64,000 bases of DNA from Devosia algicola (GCF_028816455.1 NZ_CP118246.1:3114501-3178500); one strand, 5' to 3'. Positions 48,353 to 58,651 are shown, numbered from the stretch's first letter. Notes: a model not told the origin generated them from the sequence alone. Translations and numbers: made by a program.

Positions 48353-50184
48353 ATGGTGGCGCCGGAACGTTTCATGGCTCGTTTCAAACTCAATATTCGT
48401 GGCGATGCATTCCGCAAGGTGCTTGGCTTCACCTTTGGCTTCTGGAAGCAGCAACCGATCCGCGCCGTTTTCACTGCAGCCTTGGTTTTGGGCGCGACGC
48501 TTGCCGAAGCATTTAGCCCTCTGTTTGCCGGTAAACTGGTCGATGCGGTGGCTTCGGGAAGTGGTCAGGCCGCGCAGTTCTGGGATGCCGCTGCAACGGC
48601 ATTCTGGGTCATGGCTGCGCTTTATCTGGCCTCCGTGCTGTTGCGCCAATTGGTGTTTTTCAGCCTCATCACCTTCACCCTGCGCATCATGAGTGAAGTC
48701 ACCACCAGCGCCTTCCATCGCGTCCAGCGGTTCTCCACCGATTGGCACGCCAACAGCTTTGCCGGGTCCACCGTGCGCAAGATCACGCGTGGCATGGGGG
48801 CGCTCGATCTGCTCAATGATACGCTGCTCATCGCCCTGTTCCCCTCGCTGGTCATGCTCGTCGGTGCGACATTTATCCTTGGCGCAGCGTGGCCGGTCAT
48901 GGGCCTGGTCGTTGGCGTCGGTTCATTGATCTATGTCGGTGTAACGGTCGTGCTCTCGGTCGGCTTCGTGGCGCCCGCTGGCGCTTTGGCTAACGCCTGG
49001 GACACGAAGATGGGCGGTGCGCTGGCCGATGCCGTCAGTTGCAACACAGTGGTCAAGGCCTTCGGCGCCGAAACCCGCGAAGAAACGCGGCTGCAGCGCG
49101 TTGTCGACAAATGGCGTCATCGCACCCGCAGGGTCTGGCAGCGCGGCACGCTCAATGGGGGCGCGCAGGGCCTGATGATGGTGATTATGCAAAGCGCCAT
49201 ATTGGGCACCGCACTGTTGCTGTGGCAGCAGGGGCTGGCAAGTCCGGGCGACATCACCTTCGTCCTGACCATGTTCTTCGTCCTGTCGGGTCACCTCCGT
49301 GACGTCGGCCAGCATATTCGCAATCTGCAGCGCTCGGTCAATGACATGGAAGAGCCTGGTCCAACTTTACGAGCAGCCGCTGGGCGTGGAGGATAATCCC
49401 GACGCCGGCCCCATTGCCATTGGCGAGGGGGCAATTGTCTTTGACAACGTCACCTTCCAGTATGGTTCGCACCAGACCCCGCTTTATCGCGATTTTTCCG
49501 TGTCGGTCGCGCCCGGCGAGCGCGTCGGATTGGTGGGACATTCCGGATCGGGCAAGACCACCTTCGTCAAGCTGATCCAGCGGCTCTATGACATCAACTC
49601 GGGTGACATCCGCATTGATGGCCAGGATATTGCTGGGGTTCAGCAGTCGTCCCTGCGCGGCCAGATCGCAATCGTGCAGCAGGAGCCAATCCTGTTTCAC
49701 CGCTCGTTGGCCGACAATATCGCCTATGCCCGTCCCGGCGCCAGCCGAGCCGAGGTGGAAAGGGCCGCCCGTCTGGCTAGCGCTCATGATTTCATTGTTG
49801 GCCTGCCCAAGGCCTATGAAACCATGGTCGGTGAGCGTGGCGTCAAACTGTCAGGCGGCGAACGTCAGCGTGTTGCAATCGCGCGGGCATTTCTGGCCGA
49901 CGCGCCGATTCTGATTATGGATGAAGCAACATCGAGCCTAGATAGTGAAAGCGAAGTGCTGATCCAGGAAGCCATGGAACGCTTGATGGTGGGGCGCACA
50001 ACGCTCGTTATTGCCCACCGCCTGTCCACGGTTCGCGCCCTTGATCGCCTGTTGGTGTTCGACAAGGGACGAATTGTTGAAGAGGGTCGGCACGAGCAGG
50101 CTCATCCAGCTTTCGGGCGGCATCTATCGACGCCTGTTCGAACGTCAGGCGCTCGAGTTGACCAAGGGCCTGATGATCGCCTGA
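48353..50184 (+). CDS. ABC exporter with fused ATPase (two frameshifts as given)
   Basis: MsbA/McjD-type half-transporter, about 609 residues after repair. Six-helix transmembrane domain (first about 330 residues), then ATPase with GHSGSGKTTFVKLIQ, LSGGERQRVAIARAF and DEATSSLDSESE. Break 1 at GAGCCT 49352-49357: reading GAGCT joins VNDMEELVQLYEQP. Break 2 at AGGCTC 50098-50103: reading AGCTC gives GRHEQLIQLSGGIYRRLFE and a stop at 50184. ATG 48374 is an alternative start. Exports an unknown substrate, probably lipid or small hydrophobic compound. Confidence 0.88.
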
Positions 50185-50185
50185 C

Positions 50186-50219
50186 AATAAAAATCCGGGA
50201 CGCGCTCGCGCCCCGGATC
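50186..50219 (-). terminator. Terminator for the ohr gene
   Basis: GC-rich inverted repeat (ATCCGGG...CCCGGAT with a GCGC core) with a run of five A on the plus strand, i.e. TTTTT after the stem for minus-strand transcription. It lies right after the exporter stop and downstream of ohr. Confidence 0.72.
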
Positions 50220-50245
50220 TGTTGTTCGTAACCGTTCTGGCCCGA

Positions 50246-50668
50246 TTATACGACGTCAAGCGTAACGTCAAAACCGTTGCGCGACACTTCGCTATAGGGG
50301 CAAATGATATGCGCCCGCCGCACTACGTCCTCGGCCGTTTCCTTGTCCAGGCCCGGCAGATGCACCTTGAGCGCCGCCTGAATCCAGAACCCTTCGCCAT
50401 CCTCGCGGTCCCGGAAGCTGACTTCGGCGGTAACCGTTGAATCGTCCGCTATTGGCGTCTTGGTCTTGCCCGCCGCGCCCCTGATCGCGCCCAGGAAACA
50501 GGCCGAGTAGCCGACCGCAAACAATTGTTCTGGATTGGTGCCGCGCGCGCCGTCGCCGCCCATTTCCTTGGGCGTGGTCAGGGTGACATCGAGCACCCCA
50601 TCATCAGTTGCGCCATGTCCCTGACGGCCCCCGGTGCTTGTGGCTTTGGCTGTATACATGATTTTCAT
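50246..50668 (-). CDS. ohr: Organic hydroperoxide resistance protein (Ohr/OsmC)
   Basis: 140-residue thiol peroxidase. Reactive cysteines are in VGYSACFLGAI and HIICPYSEV; N-terminal TAKATSTGGRQGHG typical of the Ohr branch. Reduces organic hydroperoxides using lipoylated partners. No OhrR regulator gene is adjacent, which is common but means its control lies elsewhere. Confidence 0.93.
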   Translation of the reverse strand: MKIMYTAKATSTGGRQGHGATDDGVLDVTLTTPKEMGGDGARGTNPEQLFAVGYSACFLGAIRGAAGKTKTPIADDSTVTAEVSFRDREDGEGFWIQAALKVHLPGLDKETAEDVVRRAHIICPYSEVSRNGFDVTLDVV

Positions 50669-50719
50669 TCAATTTCTCCTTGTCAGGCACAACGGCGCAA
50701 TAGGGCACTCGTTGCAATT

Positions 50720-51046
50720 TCAGCGGCAGCCATTGGCTCTTTCAGTCGATACGATCAGGCCGATATTGGCGCGCTCATAGGTATTGAGGCTAACGGCTGC
50801 CTGATCGGCGATATAGCATCCATCATTGCCGAAACTATTGATGGCGCGCTGGGTTTTGAAACAATAGCCGTTCTGGTGATACATCGAATTGCGCAATTCC
50901 CAAAGCACCTGGCACGAAAGATGGCGCACCTCGCTGCGCGTAAAGTAGCGCCCATTGTCGCACCCAAGATCTTCATAGCAGTTTGCCCACGCGGCGCTGG
51001 TACTGGCCAGCAAGGCAATTGCCATTGCGCATAATTTGATACCCAT
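50720..51046 (-). CDS. Secreted YARHG-domain protein
   Basis: 108 residues. Signal peptide (MGIKLCAMAIALLASTSAAWA), then a small Cys-rich domain with the YARHG-like core LRNSMYHQNGYCFKT and FGNDGCYI. Six cysteines probably form disulfides in the periplasm or outside. ATG 51046 fits the signal peptide. Function unknown. Confidence 0.75.
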   Translation of the reverse strand: MGIKLCAMAIALLASTSAAWANCYEDLGCDNGRYFTRSEVRHLSCQVLWELRNSMYHQNGYCFKTQRAINSFGNDGCYIADQAAVSLNTYERANIGLIVSTERANGCR

Positions 51047-51231
51047 GTCTGCCTCCTCCAAAAATCTAGACGAAATTCACCACGGAACGGGCCATCTGTG
51101 AAGATGCATTCATTTGCGCGCACCAGGCGAACAGTGCATTCAACCATGGGCAGTAGCAGGCTGCGTTGTCCGGCCTATATTAAGAGCCAGTTGTCGTCTT
51201 GCGACGTTTCAAATTCAGCCAGCGAGGAATA

Positions 51232-52155
51232 ATGATGATCGACGCAACAGCGCAGACAGACGTGCGATCGGCCCCATTGCTGCCTCTGAGCACCCGGCTT
51301 GGTCCTGTCCATCTTGCCGTAACCGATAGGACACGGGCATTATCCATCTGGCGTGATGTCGTCGGACTGGACGTTGTCGCAGACCTGCCCGATCGGCTCG
51401 AACTCGGGATCGGCGCGCAGCCACTGATCGTGCTCGAGACCAACGCCAGCCAACCTGCCGTGCCACGCTCAATCGGGCTATACCATGTGGCCATCCATGT
51501 GCCGACCCGCGCCGACCTTGCAGCGATGGCCCTGCGCGCCATCCGGCATCAGGTCCGCATTTCGCCGACAGATCATCTGGTTTCCGAGGCCATCTATCTC
51601 TGGGACTTTGATGGCAATGGCATTGAAATCACCTTCGAAACACCTTGGCGTGGTACTTTGAGTGATCCAGAAAACGGGCACTACGCCGTAACGACCGAGG
51701 GCAAACCGCATTCTGGCCGCGAACCCATCGATCTCGAGGCGCTGCTTGCCGAGGTGGGCGACCAGCCGCAACTGCCAGCAACCATGCCCGAAGGCACACG
51801 CATCGGCCATGTTCATGTCCACGTCAACGATTTGGACGACGCCATGCGCTTTTATCGTGACATTATCGGTTTTGCCGGTTTTCTGCTGATCCGCTCGTTC
51901 GGCATGGGCGATGTGGGCTTGAACTACATGCCACACACCATCGCCTTCAATGTCTGGGCCGGTCCCGGCGCCAAACTGGCGCCAACCAATAGCGCCGGTT
52001 TGCGTTGGTTCACCATTCGGGTGCCCGACGAAGCGAGTTTGGCCGGGGTCGCAACCCGACTTGAAAATGCCGGTGCAATTGTTGAGACTCTTGCGTCGGG
52101 GATCGAAACCCGCGATCCTTCCGGCAATCGCGTGCGCATTCTCGCCGATAGTTGA
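51232..52155 (+). CDS. Two-domain VOC protein (extradiol dioxygenase-like)
   Basis: About 307 residues, two vicinal-oxygen-chelate modules as in CatE/YfiE-type catechol 2,3-dioxygenases. First module LGPVHLAVTDRTRAL...LYHVAIHVPT, second RIGHVHVHVNDLDDAMRFY and RWFTIRV. Metal-ligand pattern His/His/Glu is suggested but not certain. GAGGAATA precedes the ATG. Confidence 0.82.
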   Translation: MMIDATAQTDVRSAPLLPLSTRLGPVHLAVTDRTRALSIWRDVVGLDVVADLPDRLELGIGAQPLIVLETNASQPAVPRSIGLYHVAIHVPTRADLAAMALRAIRHQVRISPTDHLVSEAIYLWDFDGNGIEITFETPWRGTLSDPENGHYAVTTEGKPHSGREPIDLEALLAEVGDQPQLPATMPEGTRIGHVHVHVNDLDDAMRFYRDIIGFAGFLLIRSFGMGDVGLNYMPHTIAFNVWAGPGAKLAPTNSAGLRWFTIRVPDEASLAGVATRLENAGAIVETLASGIETRDPSGNRVRILADS

Positions 52156-52197
52156 GACCGCCCTAGCCACAATAATCCAGAGGATAGCAGGACTAAT

Positions 52198-52790
52198 ATG
52201 ACCCAACCGAGCGACGTCATCGACTTTTGGTTTGTCGAGCACGGGCCAGAACAGTGGTTTTCCGGCGGCGAGGAATTTGATCGGGCCTGCGCGACGCGGC
52301 TGGGGTCTGCCCATGAGCAAGCCTCACGCGGCGAACTTTACCATTGGCGCGACAGCCTTGATGGTCGCCGCGCCGAAATCATCCTGCTGGACCAGGCTCT
52401 CCCGCCAGGCTCAATCGCGGCTCACCCAAAGCGTTCGCGCAGGATTTGATGGCACTGACCTTGGCGCAGTATATCGTGGGCGAAGGTCTGGACAAGTCGC
52501 TGACCGGCGCGGAAAAATCATTTGTCTTCATGCCCTATATGCATTCGGAATCACTGGTGATCCAGGAAATCGGCATGGCCTTGTTCAGCCAGCCTGATAC
52601 AGAGAACTGGTTTGAATTCCAGCAAAAGCATCGCGATGTTATCGCCCGCTTTGGCCGCTTTCCCAAGCGCAACAAAGCACTGGGCCGCATTTCGACACCG
52701 GAAGAGATCGCCTATCTCAAAGAGATTGGCGACCGCGCTTTTAGGACCTCAGCAAGGCCGGATCGACAAGTGCGCCTTTTTGGCCAATGA
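52198..52790 (+). CDS. DUF924 protein (two frameshifts as given)
   Basis: TPR-like alpha-helical DUF924 protein, about 196 residues after repair. N-terminus DVIDFWFVEHGPEQWF and EIILLDQ are typical. Two AGGCTC sites (52394-52399, 52407-52412) each carry an extra base; with AGCTC the text becomes LDQLSRQLNRGSPKAFAQDL, the DUF924 hallmark, and joins with MALTLAQYIVGEGLDK. The 3' end overlaps the convergent kinase end by about 50 bp, so its true stop may also be off. Function unknown. Confidence 0.82.
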
Positions 52791-53655
52791 CGATACCCGC
52801 CACGCGATGCGCCGCGGTCGCGGCTTCATCCAACCCGCGCCCCGCAATTCGCGCACAAAGATAGGCCCCATTAAAAGAGTCGCCGGCGCCGGTCGCATCA
52901 ACCACATTGTCTGCTTTTGGCGGCGAGACGCTGACCTGTTCGGCGCGAGAAGCAATAACGGCGCGATTGGCGCCATCCTTGACCGCCACTTCCTCGACAC
53001 CCAGTTCGAGATAACGATTGGCGGTATCTTCGACGTTCTTGTCACCAAACAGGGGCGCCTCGTCGCTGTGGGTAGGCAATACAACGTCACACAGGCTCGC
53101 GGCTGCCGTCAGCATCGAGGCCATCACTCGTGGTGAACTCCAAAGTGCGGGTCGCAAATTGGGATCGAAGACCACGCGCGCGCCTGCGTCCCGCGCGGTG
53201 ACAATGGCACCCAACAACCGACCGCGCGCGCGCGGCTGCAAGATCGCCAGCGTAATGCCCGAAAAATAGATAATATCGGCGCCCTCGACGGCACGCGCCA
53301 GGGCCTCCTTGTCGTCGGCCAATTGCCGTGCCGCAGAATTTTCCCGCCAATAGGTAAAGTGCCGGTCGCCCTTGTCCTGATGGATCATGTAAAGGCCGGG
53401 CCGCTTGTTGGCGACAGTGGCAATATGGCCGGTGCCGATCTTGTGGCTGTCCAGAAATCCCCGAATATCGCCCGAATACCGGTCGTCGCCGAGCGCGGTC
53501 ACATAGTCGACCTGCCAGTCCGGCCCCAGGAGCGCGCGCATGTACCATGCCGTGTTGAGCGTATCGCCGGCATATCCAAGCCGATATTGGCGCTCCTCAC
53601 CCCCCGACATTTCGATCATGCACTCGCCAATACTCACGAAGCGTTTTTGCGTCAA
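52741..53655 (-). CDS. kdgK: PfkB-family 2-keto-3-deoxygluconate kinase-like protein
   Basis: 304 residues. PfkB signatures RLGYAGDTLNTAWYM (first) and DATGAGDSFNGAYLC (anion hole and catalytic Asp). YMIHQDKGDRHFTYWRENSA is typical of KDG kinases. Phosphorylates KDG to KDPG for the lower hexuronate/Entner-Doudoroff route. Divergent from the reductase-like gene at 53766, which makes a related hexuronate substrate likely. Confidence 0.87.
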   Translation of the reverse strand: MTQKRFVSIGECMIEMSGGEERQYRLGYAGDTLNTAWYMRALLGPDWQVDYVTALGDDRYSGDIRGFLDSHKIGTGHIATVANKRPGLYMIHQDKGDRHFTYWRENSAARQLADDKEALARAVEGADIIYFSGITLAILQPRARGRLLGAIVTARDAGARVVFDPNLRPALWSSPRVMASMLTAAASLCDVVLPTHSDEAPLFGDKNVEDTANRYLELGVEEVAVKDGANRAVIASRAEQVSVSPPKADNVVDATGAGDSFNGAYLCARIAGRGLDEAATAAHRVAGIVIGQKGALVDPALLRS

Positions 53656-53765
53656 ATCCTATCCCCCGGCGCCGAATTAGCCTTGCTTATCGCCTACCTA
53701 GCCATAGCCTGCAATCGGGAGGTGGCGCTTTTCCAAATTCTACCATACAAGAACCGCATCGACCA

Positions 53766-55271
53766 ATGGATGCCGCTATGACCCGACTTTCAACCAATTC
53801 ACTTTCCAATGCACCCGCCAGTGTAGTCCTACCAGCCTATGATCGGACCGGACTGACCGCCGGAATCGTTCATTTGGGCATAGGTGCATTTCACCGCGCC
53901 CATATGGCGGTGTATCTTGATGATTTGCTCAAGGATAATGCCGATTGGGCCATTATCGGCGCCAGTCTTCGTCGACCCGACACCAAACAGGCGCTGGGTC
54001 CGCAAGATTGCCTCTATACTGTTGCCGTGCGCGATGCCTCAGGCACCAAACCGCGCGTCATTGGCTCGATCGTTGATATTATTGACGCCAATGTCGAACG
54101 CGAAAGACTGCTCGAGACGATGGCATCGCCCAACATTCGCATCGTCTCCCTGACCATTACCGAAAAGGGGTATTGCCACGATCCCGCCACTGGCGAACTG
54201 GATGCCAAACATCCAGACATTGTCCACGATCTGGCCAATCCCGAAAATGCCCGCAGTGCCCCCGGCCTGATTGTTGCCGCACTTGCGCGCCGCCGCGCTG
54301 CAGACGTTGCGCCCTTCACCGTGATGAGTTGCGATAATTTGCCCTCCAACGGCGTAACCTGCCAGCGTATTGTTTCCCGCTTTGCCAGTCTCATTGATGC
54401 CGATCTGGGCCGGTGGGTTGCCGATAATGTCGCTTTTCCAGGCACCATGGTTGATCGTATCGTACCCGCAACGACCGATGCGGACCGCGAAGCGGTCAGT
54501 AAAATGATCGGCGCTGATGACGCTTGGCCGATCATGACCGAGCCCTATACCCAATGGGTTATCGAAGACAATTTTCCTGGAGGCCGCCCGCCGTTTGAAA
54601 CCGTCGGTGCGCAGCTGGTAGAAAGCGTCGAGCCGTTCGAATTGATGAAACTGCGCATGCTCAATGGCTCGCACTCCACCCTTTCCTATCTGGGCTATCT
54701 GGCGGGATACGAGCATGTCTCTGATGCCATGGAAGACGAAAATTTTGTCAAGCTGGTCCACCAGATGCAGACCGACGAGATCATGCCGACACTCGATATG
54801 CCCGGCACCGACCTGCCAACCTATCGCGATCAATTGCTGGCGCGTTTCGCCAATCCGGCCCTCAAGCATCGCACATGGCAGATTGCCATGGATGGCAGCC
54901 AGAAACTGCCGCAACGCCTTTTGGGCACCATTCGCGACCGTTTGGCATCAGGCAACTCCATCGACCGGTTGGCGCTCGGCGTGGCCGCATGGATGCGCTA
55001 TGTCATGGGCATCGACGAGAATGGCAAATCCATCGAGGTCAAGGACCCGATGTCCATGCGTTTAATGGCCATTGCCGCTGAGGCCGGACAGAGCCCTGAG
55101 GCTCTGTTCGATGGCCTTGTGGCGCTGCCCGAAATTTTCGGCTCGGACCTGATCGATCAGCAGGTGTTCAAATCAGTTGTGGTTGGCCACCTCGAAAATC
55201 TCTTCGAGCATGGTGCTTCCCAAACCGTTGCCGATCTGGTCGTCCAGACCCCTGATCTTGTGCTGCCCTAG
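53766..55271 (+). CDS. Mannitol dehydrogenase/fructuronate reductase family protein
   Basis: Long-chain polyol dehydrogenase of up to 501 residues. Nucleotide loop IVHLGIGAFHRAH, TITEKGYC, SCDNLPSNG, and catalytic motif MKLRMLNGSHSTLSY (Lys-x5-Asn-x2-His). Enzymes of this family reduce fructuronate (UxuB) or oxidise mannitol; the divergent KDG kinase favours fructuronate, by inference. ATG 53778 is an alternative start; neither has a strong ribosome site. Confidence 0.87.
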   Translation: MDAAMTRLSTNSLSNAPASVVLPAYDRTGLTAGIVHLGIGAFHRAHMAVYLDDLLKDNADWAIIGASLRRPDTKQALGPQDCLYTVAVRDASGTKPRVIGSIVDIIDANVERERLLETMASPNIRIVSLTITEKGYCHDPATGELDAKHPDIVHDLANPENARSAPGLIVAALARRRAADVAPFTVMSCDNLPSNGVTCQRIVSRFASLIDADLGRWVADNVAFPGTMVDRIVPATTDADREAVSKMIGADDAWPIMTEPYTQWVIEDNFPGGRPPFETVGAQLVESVEPFELMKLRMLNGSHSTLSYLGYLAGYEHVSDAMEDENFVKLVHQMQTDEIMPTLDMPGTDLPTYRDQLLARFANPALKHRTWQIAMDGSQKLPQRLLGTIRDRLASGNSIDRLALGVAAWMRYVMGIDENGKSIEVKDPMSMRLMAIAAEAGQSPEALFDGLVALPEIFGSDLIDQQVFKSVVVGHLENLFEHGASQTVADLVVQTPDLVLP

Positions 55272-55276
55272 CACCA

Positions 55277-56098
55277 TTAGGACGCGACGGTCTGCCTTGC
55301 CGCCTCAAGGCAACGCGCCAAGCGCGTTGCCCAGAACAAGACGCCCTCCGGCTCGGCAATCTCGTCATTGCGCAACTCGATCATTGTTGCATCGATGCCG
55401 CGTCGGTCCCCATGCTCCTCAAGGGTGAACGTCACCCCGTTCTGGGCCGCATAGGGTTCGTTCCACCCCACATTCAACCCCGGCGCCTCGGCCTTGAGTG
55501 CATCGCACAGCGCCTTGGTATATTTGGGATCTTGGCCATGGATAAGTCCGATGGGCCAGGGACGCTCAATGCCCAGAAACGATGGCGTAAACGAGTGCAT
55601 GCACACCAACAAGGTCTTCAAACCCGCCGCCGCCCGCCGGTTGAGCAGCGCACCGATTGCATCATGAAACGGGGTATGAAACTGGTCAATTCTGGCTTGC
55701 CGTTCCTCGGGGGACAGATTTTCATTGGCGCCGATTTCCGTCGCTTCCGACAGCGTGCGGATCAGTTCAGGAGAATCAATGCCGCGATTGGCGTCGACCA
55801 CCAGTCTTGAGATGGTTGAGTGAATCAGCGGCGCATCTAGCAGCTCGACCAGTTGATGACTGACTGCCAGTGCCCCCGGATCCCAAGCAATATGAGACAG
55901 TCTTTGCGTCTGGCTGAGGCCAAGATCGCCATAGCGTTCGGGAATGCGATTTGACGCGTGGTCACACACCAGCACCAGCGGGCTGACCCCGTCCTTGTTC
56001 ACGACCAATACCGGTGGCACTTGCCGCGCCGCCAGTCGGCGATCTGCAACCTCGTCAACCATGCTCGCCCCGTTCGTCGTCACTCTGCGCGGCTGCAT
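55277..56098 (-). CDS. N-formylglutamate amidohydrolase
   Basis: 273-residue FGase family. Motifs VLVCDHASNRIPERYG, HIAWDPGALAV, VVDANRG and LLVCMHSFTPSFLG include likely zinc ligands. In histidine degradation this family yields glutamate and formate, but no hut genes are nearby, so the substrate may be another formyl- or acylated amino acid. An internal Met at 56062 is an alternative start. Convergent with the reductase gene. Confidence 0.88.
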   Translation of the reverse strand: MQPRRVTTNGASMVDEVADRRLAARQVPPVLVVNKDGVSPLVLVCDHASNRIPERYGDLGLSQTQRLSHIAWDPGALAVSHQLVELLDAPLIHSTISRLVVDANRGIDSPELIRTLSEATEIGANENLSPEERQARIDQFHTPFHDAIGALLNRRAAAGLKTLLVCMHSFTPSFLGIERPWPIGLIHGQDPKYTKALCDALKAEAPGLNVGWNEPYAAQNGVTFTLEEHGDRRGIDATMIELRNDEIAEPEGVLFWATRLARCLEAARQTVAS

Positions 56099-56206
56099 CC
56101 AAGCCTGCCATCTGGACAGTCATCGACGCCGATCGGTGCTAGATGAGTCTGTTTTGATGGCCCTGTCAAACGCCATTCGCGTGTGGCTTGCATCATCCCG
56201 GCACGC

Positions 56207-57072
56207 TCAGGCCGCGTCTACTTCCTTGAGCGCCAGAAATTCTGACGCACTCATGATGATCTTGCGGTCAATATCGCCAATCGCGTTAGGGTCCTTGTTC
56301 TCATAGGTCAGTTTGTCGAGCACGGTTCGAATGACATTGAGTCGCCCGCGCCGCTTGTCGTTAAAGCGCGCAATGGTCCATGGGGCGTGGGCGCTGTCGG
56401 ATCGCTCCAGCATCACGTCGCGGGCCCTGGAATAATCGGCCCAGCGGCTCAAGGCTTCGAGATCAACCGGCGACAATTTCCATATTTTAAGGGGATCGTG
56501 TCGGCGATCGTGAAACCGCTTGAGCCTGCATTTCGCGCCCGATCGACAGCCAGAATTTGAACAGATGAATGCCATCATTGGTAATGCGCTTTTCAAAGTG
56601 CGGCACCTCCTCGAGAAAGTGCTCGGTCTGTTGCGGCGTACAAAACCCCATGACCGGTTCGACTCCGGCCCGGTTGTACCATGACCGGTCGAAAAGCACC
56701 GTTTCGCTGCCGGCGGGAAACCAGTCCACATAGCGCTGGAAATACCATTGCGTACGTTCACGATCATTGGGCTTGGGCAGCGCCGCGATCAGATTGTAGC
56801 GAGCGTTCAGATTAGCCAGGTAATTCTTGATCGTGCCGCCTTTTCCAGCGGCATCGCGCCCCTCAAACAGCAGTATGACTCGTTCACCGGTCTTGGCCAG
56901 ATGCGCCTGCAACTGCACCAGTTGCACCTGCAGATCGTGCAGTTCTGCATCATAGATTTTACGATCAAGCTTGTGTTCATAAGGATAGCCGCCCGATTCC
57001 AACGCCCTCTTCTTGATCGCCTTGGGCAGATGCGGGTCGTTGATGTCGAAGGCTCTTTATCGCGTCGTTCAC
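56207..57072 (-). CDS. ppk2: Polyphosphate kinase 2, class I (two frameshifts as given)
   Basis: Transfers phosphate between polyphosphate and nucleotides, about 287 residues after repair. Walker A FEGRDAAGKGGTIK and Walker B/lid region LFDRSWYNRAGVEPVMGF. Break 1 at AGGCTC 57050-57055: reading AGCTC joins GTG 57072 (GGAGAG upstream) as VNDAIKSFDINDPHLPKAI to the core. Break 2 at GAGCCT 56522-56527: reading GAGCT gives REMQLKRFHDRRHDPLKIW. Divergent from phoR with about 90 bp between starts, which ties polyphosphate use to the phosphate regulon by location. Confidence 0.88.
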
Positions 57073-57159
57073 ACTGTCTCTCCGTTGTTGTAATCAACGT
57101 GCTATGAAGCCCGCGCGCACGCAAGGCCCGCCACGCCAACTTTGTGTCAAAGAGTGAAA

Positions 57160-58446
57160 ATGGTTGATCGTTCCCAAAGTGATGTCCGCGCCGTAAAGCA
57201 CTTGCCACAAATGCTTGATCGACTGCGCACTCGCCTGACACTTCTTGTCTGCATGGCACTGGTGCTGGTCGCCCTTGTCATTGGCGCCGGATTGCACTGG
57301 CCCGAAGCGGCGCTGGCACTACTGATCGTGACCATTGCCGCACTGTGGCTGCCGGTTACGGCGAGTAAGCGCGACAATCCGTTGCCTGTAACCACGACAG
57401 GCAGCATGACCACCATGACAGTGGATCGCTTCGTCGATGTCTTGCTCGATCCATGCCTTGTACTGGATCGCCGCGCGATTGTACGCCATCGCAACGCGGC
57501 GGCCCAACATCGCTTCCCCAACATCGCGGTCGGCAATCCCATAACCTTTGCGCTGCGCAATCCTGAACTGGTCAGGGCAATCGAGACGGTATGGCAGAGC
57601 GGTGAGACCAGTTTGTTGGAACTGCACGAAACTGTTCCCAGCGAAACCTGGGAGAAGGTGGCCATATCCCGGCTACACGGTTCGAGCGATGCAGCAGACG
57701 GCACATCCGCACCCCTGCTGCTGATCACCTTTCACAGCCTGACCGAGCTCAAACGGGTTGACGCCATGCGCTCCGATTTCATCGCCAACGCGAGCCATGA
57801 ACTGCGCACGCCCCTGACCTCGTTGCTTGGCTTTATCGACACCATGCTGGGCCCGGCGGCGCGTGACACCGCCGCGCGGGAGAAATTCCTTCTGATCATG
57901 CGCGCCCAGGCCGAACGCATGGCCAAACTGATCGAAGACCTGCTGTCCCTCTCGCGTATCGAAATGCATCAGCATGTGCGCCCGACTGGATCGGTTGATC
58001 TGGTCGCGCTGCTGCGCGAGGTGCGCCAGGGCCTGCAATCCCAGGCCGAGGCCGCCGACGTCGAGCTTCGTCTGTCAGTGCCCGCCGACGCTGCCAACGC
58101 AACCGGGGATCGCGACGAACTCTATGAAGTGTTTGAAAATCTTGTCGAAAACGCCATCAAATATGGTGGGGCCGGCAAGACCGTTGAAATAGAACTGGCG
58201 GTCGCCGCCTTGCCCGGTTTTGCCCATCTGATCAGCGTTGTCGACCATGGACCAGGGGTTGATCCCGAACATGTGCCGCGCCTTACCGAGCGCTTTTATC
58301 GCATCGATGCCGACGCCAGTCGGCGCAAAAAAGGCACCGGATTGGGCCTTGCTATCGCCAAGCACACGGTTAACCGCCATCGCGGCCAGCTTACCATCCG
58401 CTCAAGGCCCGGTCACGGCATGCGGGTCGATGTGTCATTGCCCTGA
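57160..58446 (+). CDS. phoR: Phosphate regulon sensor kinase PhoR
   Basis: 428-residue membrane histidine kinase. Two adjacent helices (about residues 25-65), a PAS-like region, then the phosphorylated His in FIANASHELRTPLTSL, N-box ENLVENAIKYGG, G-boxes DHGPGVDPEHV and KGTGLGLAIAK. No long periplasmic sensor domain, as in E. coli PhoR, which senses through PstB/PhoU. phoB is not in the window; in related genomes it follows phoU. ATG 57160 is used; ORF Met 57142 is less likely. Confidence 0.93.
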   Translation: MVDRSQSDVRAVKHLPQMLDRLRTRLTLLVCMALVLVALVIGAGLHWPEAALALLIVTIAALWLPVTASKRDNPLPVTTTGSMTTMTVDRFVDVLLDPCLVLDRRAIVRHRNAAAQHRFPNIAVGNPITFALRNPELVRAIETVWQSGETSLLELHETVPSETWEKVAISRLHGSSDAADGTSAPLLLITFHSLTELKRVDAMRSDFIANASHELRTPLTSLLGFIDTMLGPAARDTAAREKFLLIMRAQAERMAKLIEDLLSLSRIEMHQHVRPTGSVDLVALLREVRQGLQSQAEAADVELRLSVPADAANATGDRDELYEVFENLVENAIKYGGAGKTVEIELAVAALPGFAHLISVVDHGPGVDPEHVPRLTERFYRIDADASRRKKGTGLGLAIAKHTVNRHRGQLTIRSRPGHGMRVDVSLP

Positions 58447-58619
58447 CCCCAAAGGCACCGATTCCGGATCGTCCTTTGACGATTGTTCAATATCAAGGAC
58501 GGGTATTGTCAAATAGCAAACGCCGGATCGCAACCGATATTTCAAGTGAACGGCGGCTTGATGACATCTCGAACAATTCCGTTGTTGCGGAAATGTGATA
58601 TTAGAATCAACATGTTACA

Positions 58620-58651
58620 CTGTCACATTACTATCATGCCGGCGTTATAGA
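58620..58651 (+). promoter_or_regulatory. PHO box and -10 element of the pst promoter
   Basis: CTGTCACATTACTATCAT (58620-58637) matches the two 7-base repeats of the PhoB site (CTGTCAT-N4-CTGTCAT type). TATAGA follows 8 bases later as -10, the usual spacing for PhoB-activated promoters lacking a -35. A further CTGTCAT half-site is at 58653. The 310-bp gap between phoR and pstS holds no gene. Confidence 0.82.
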
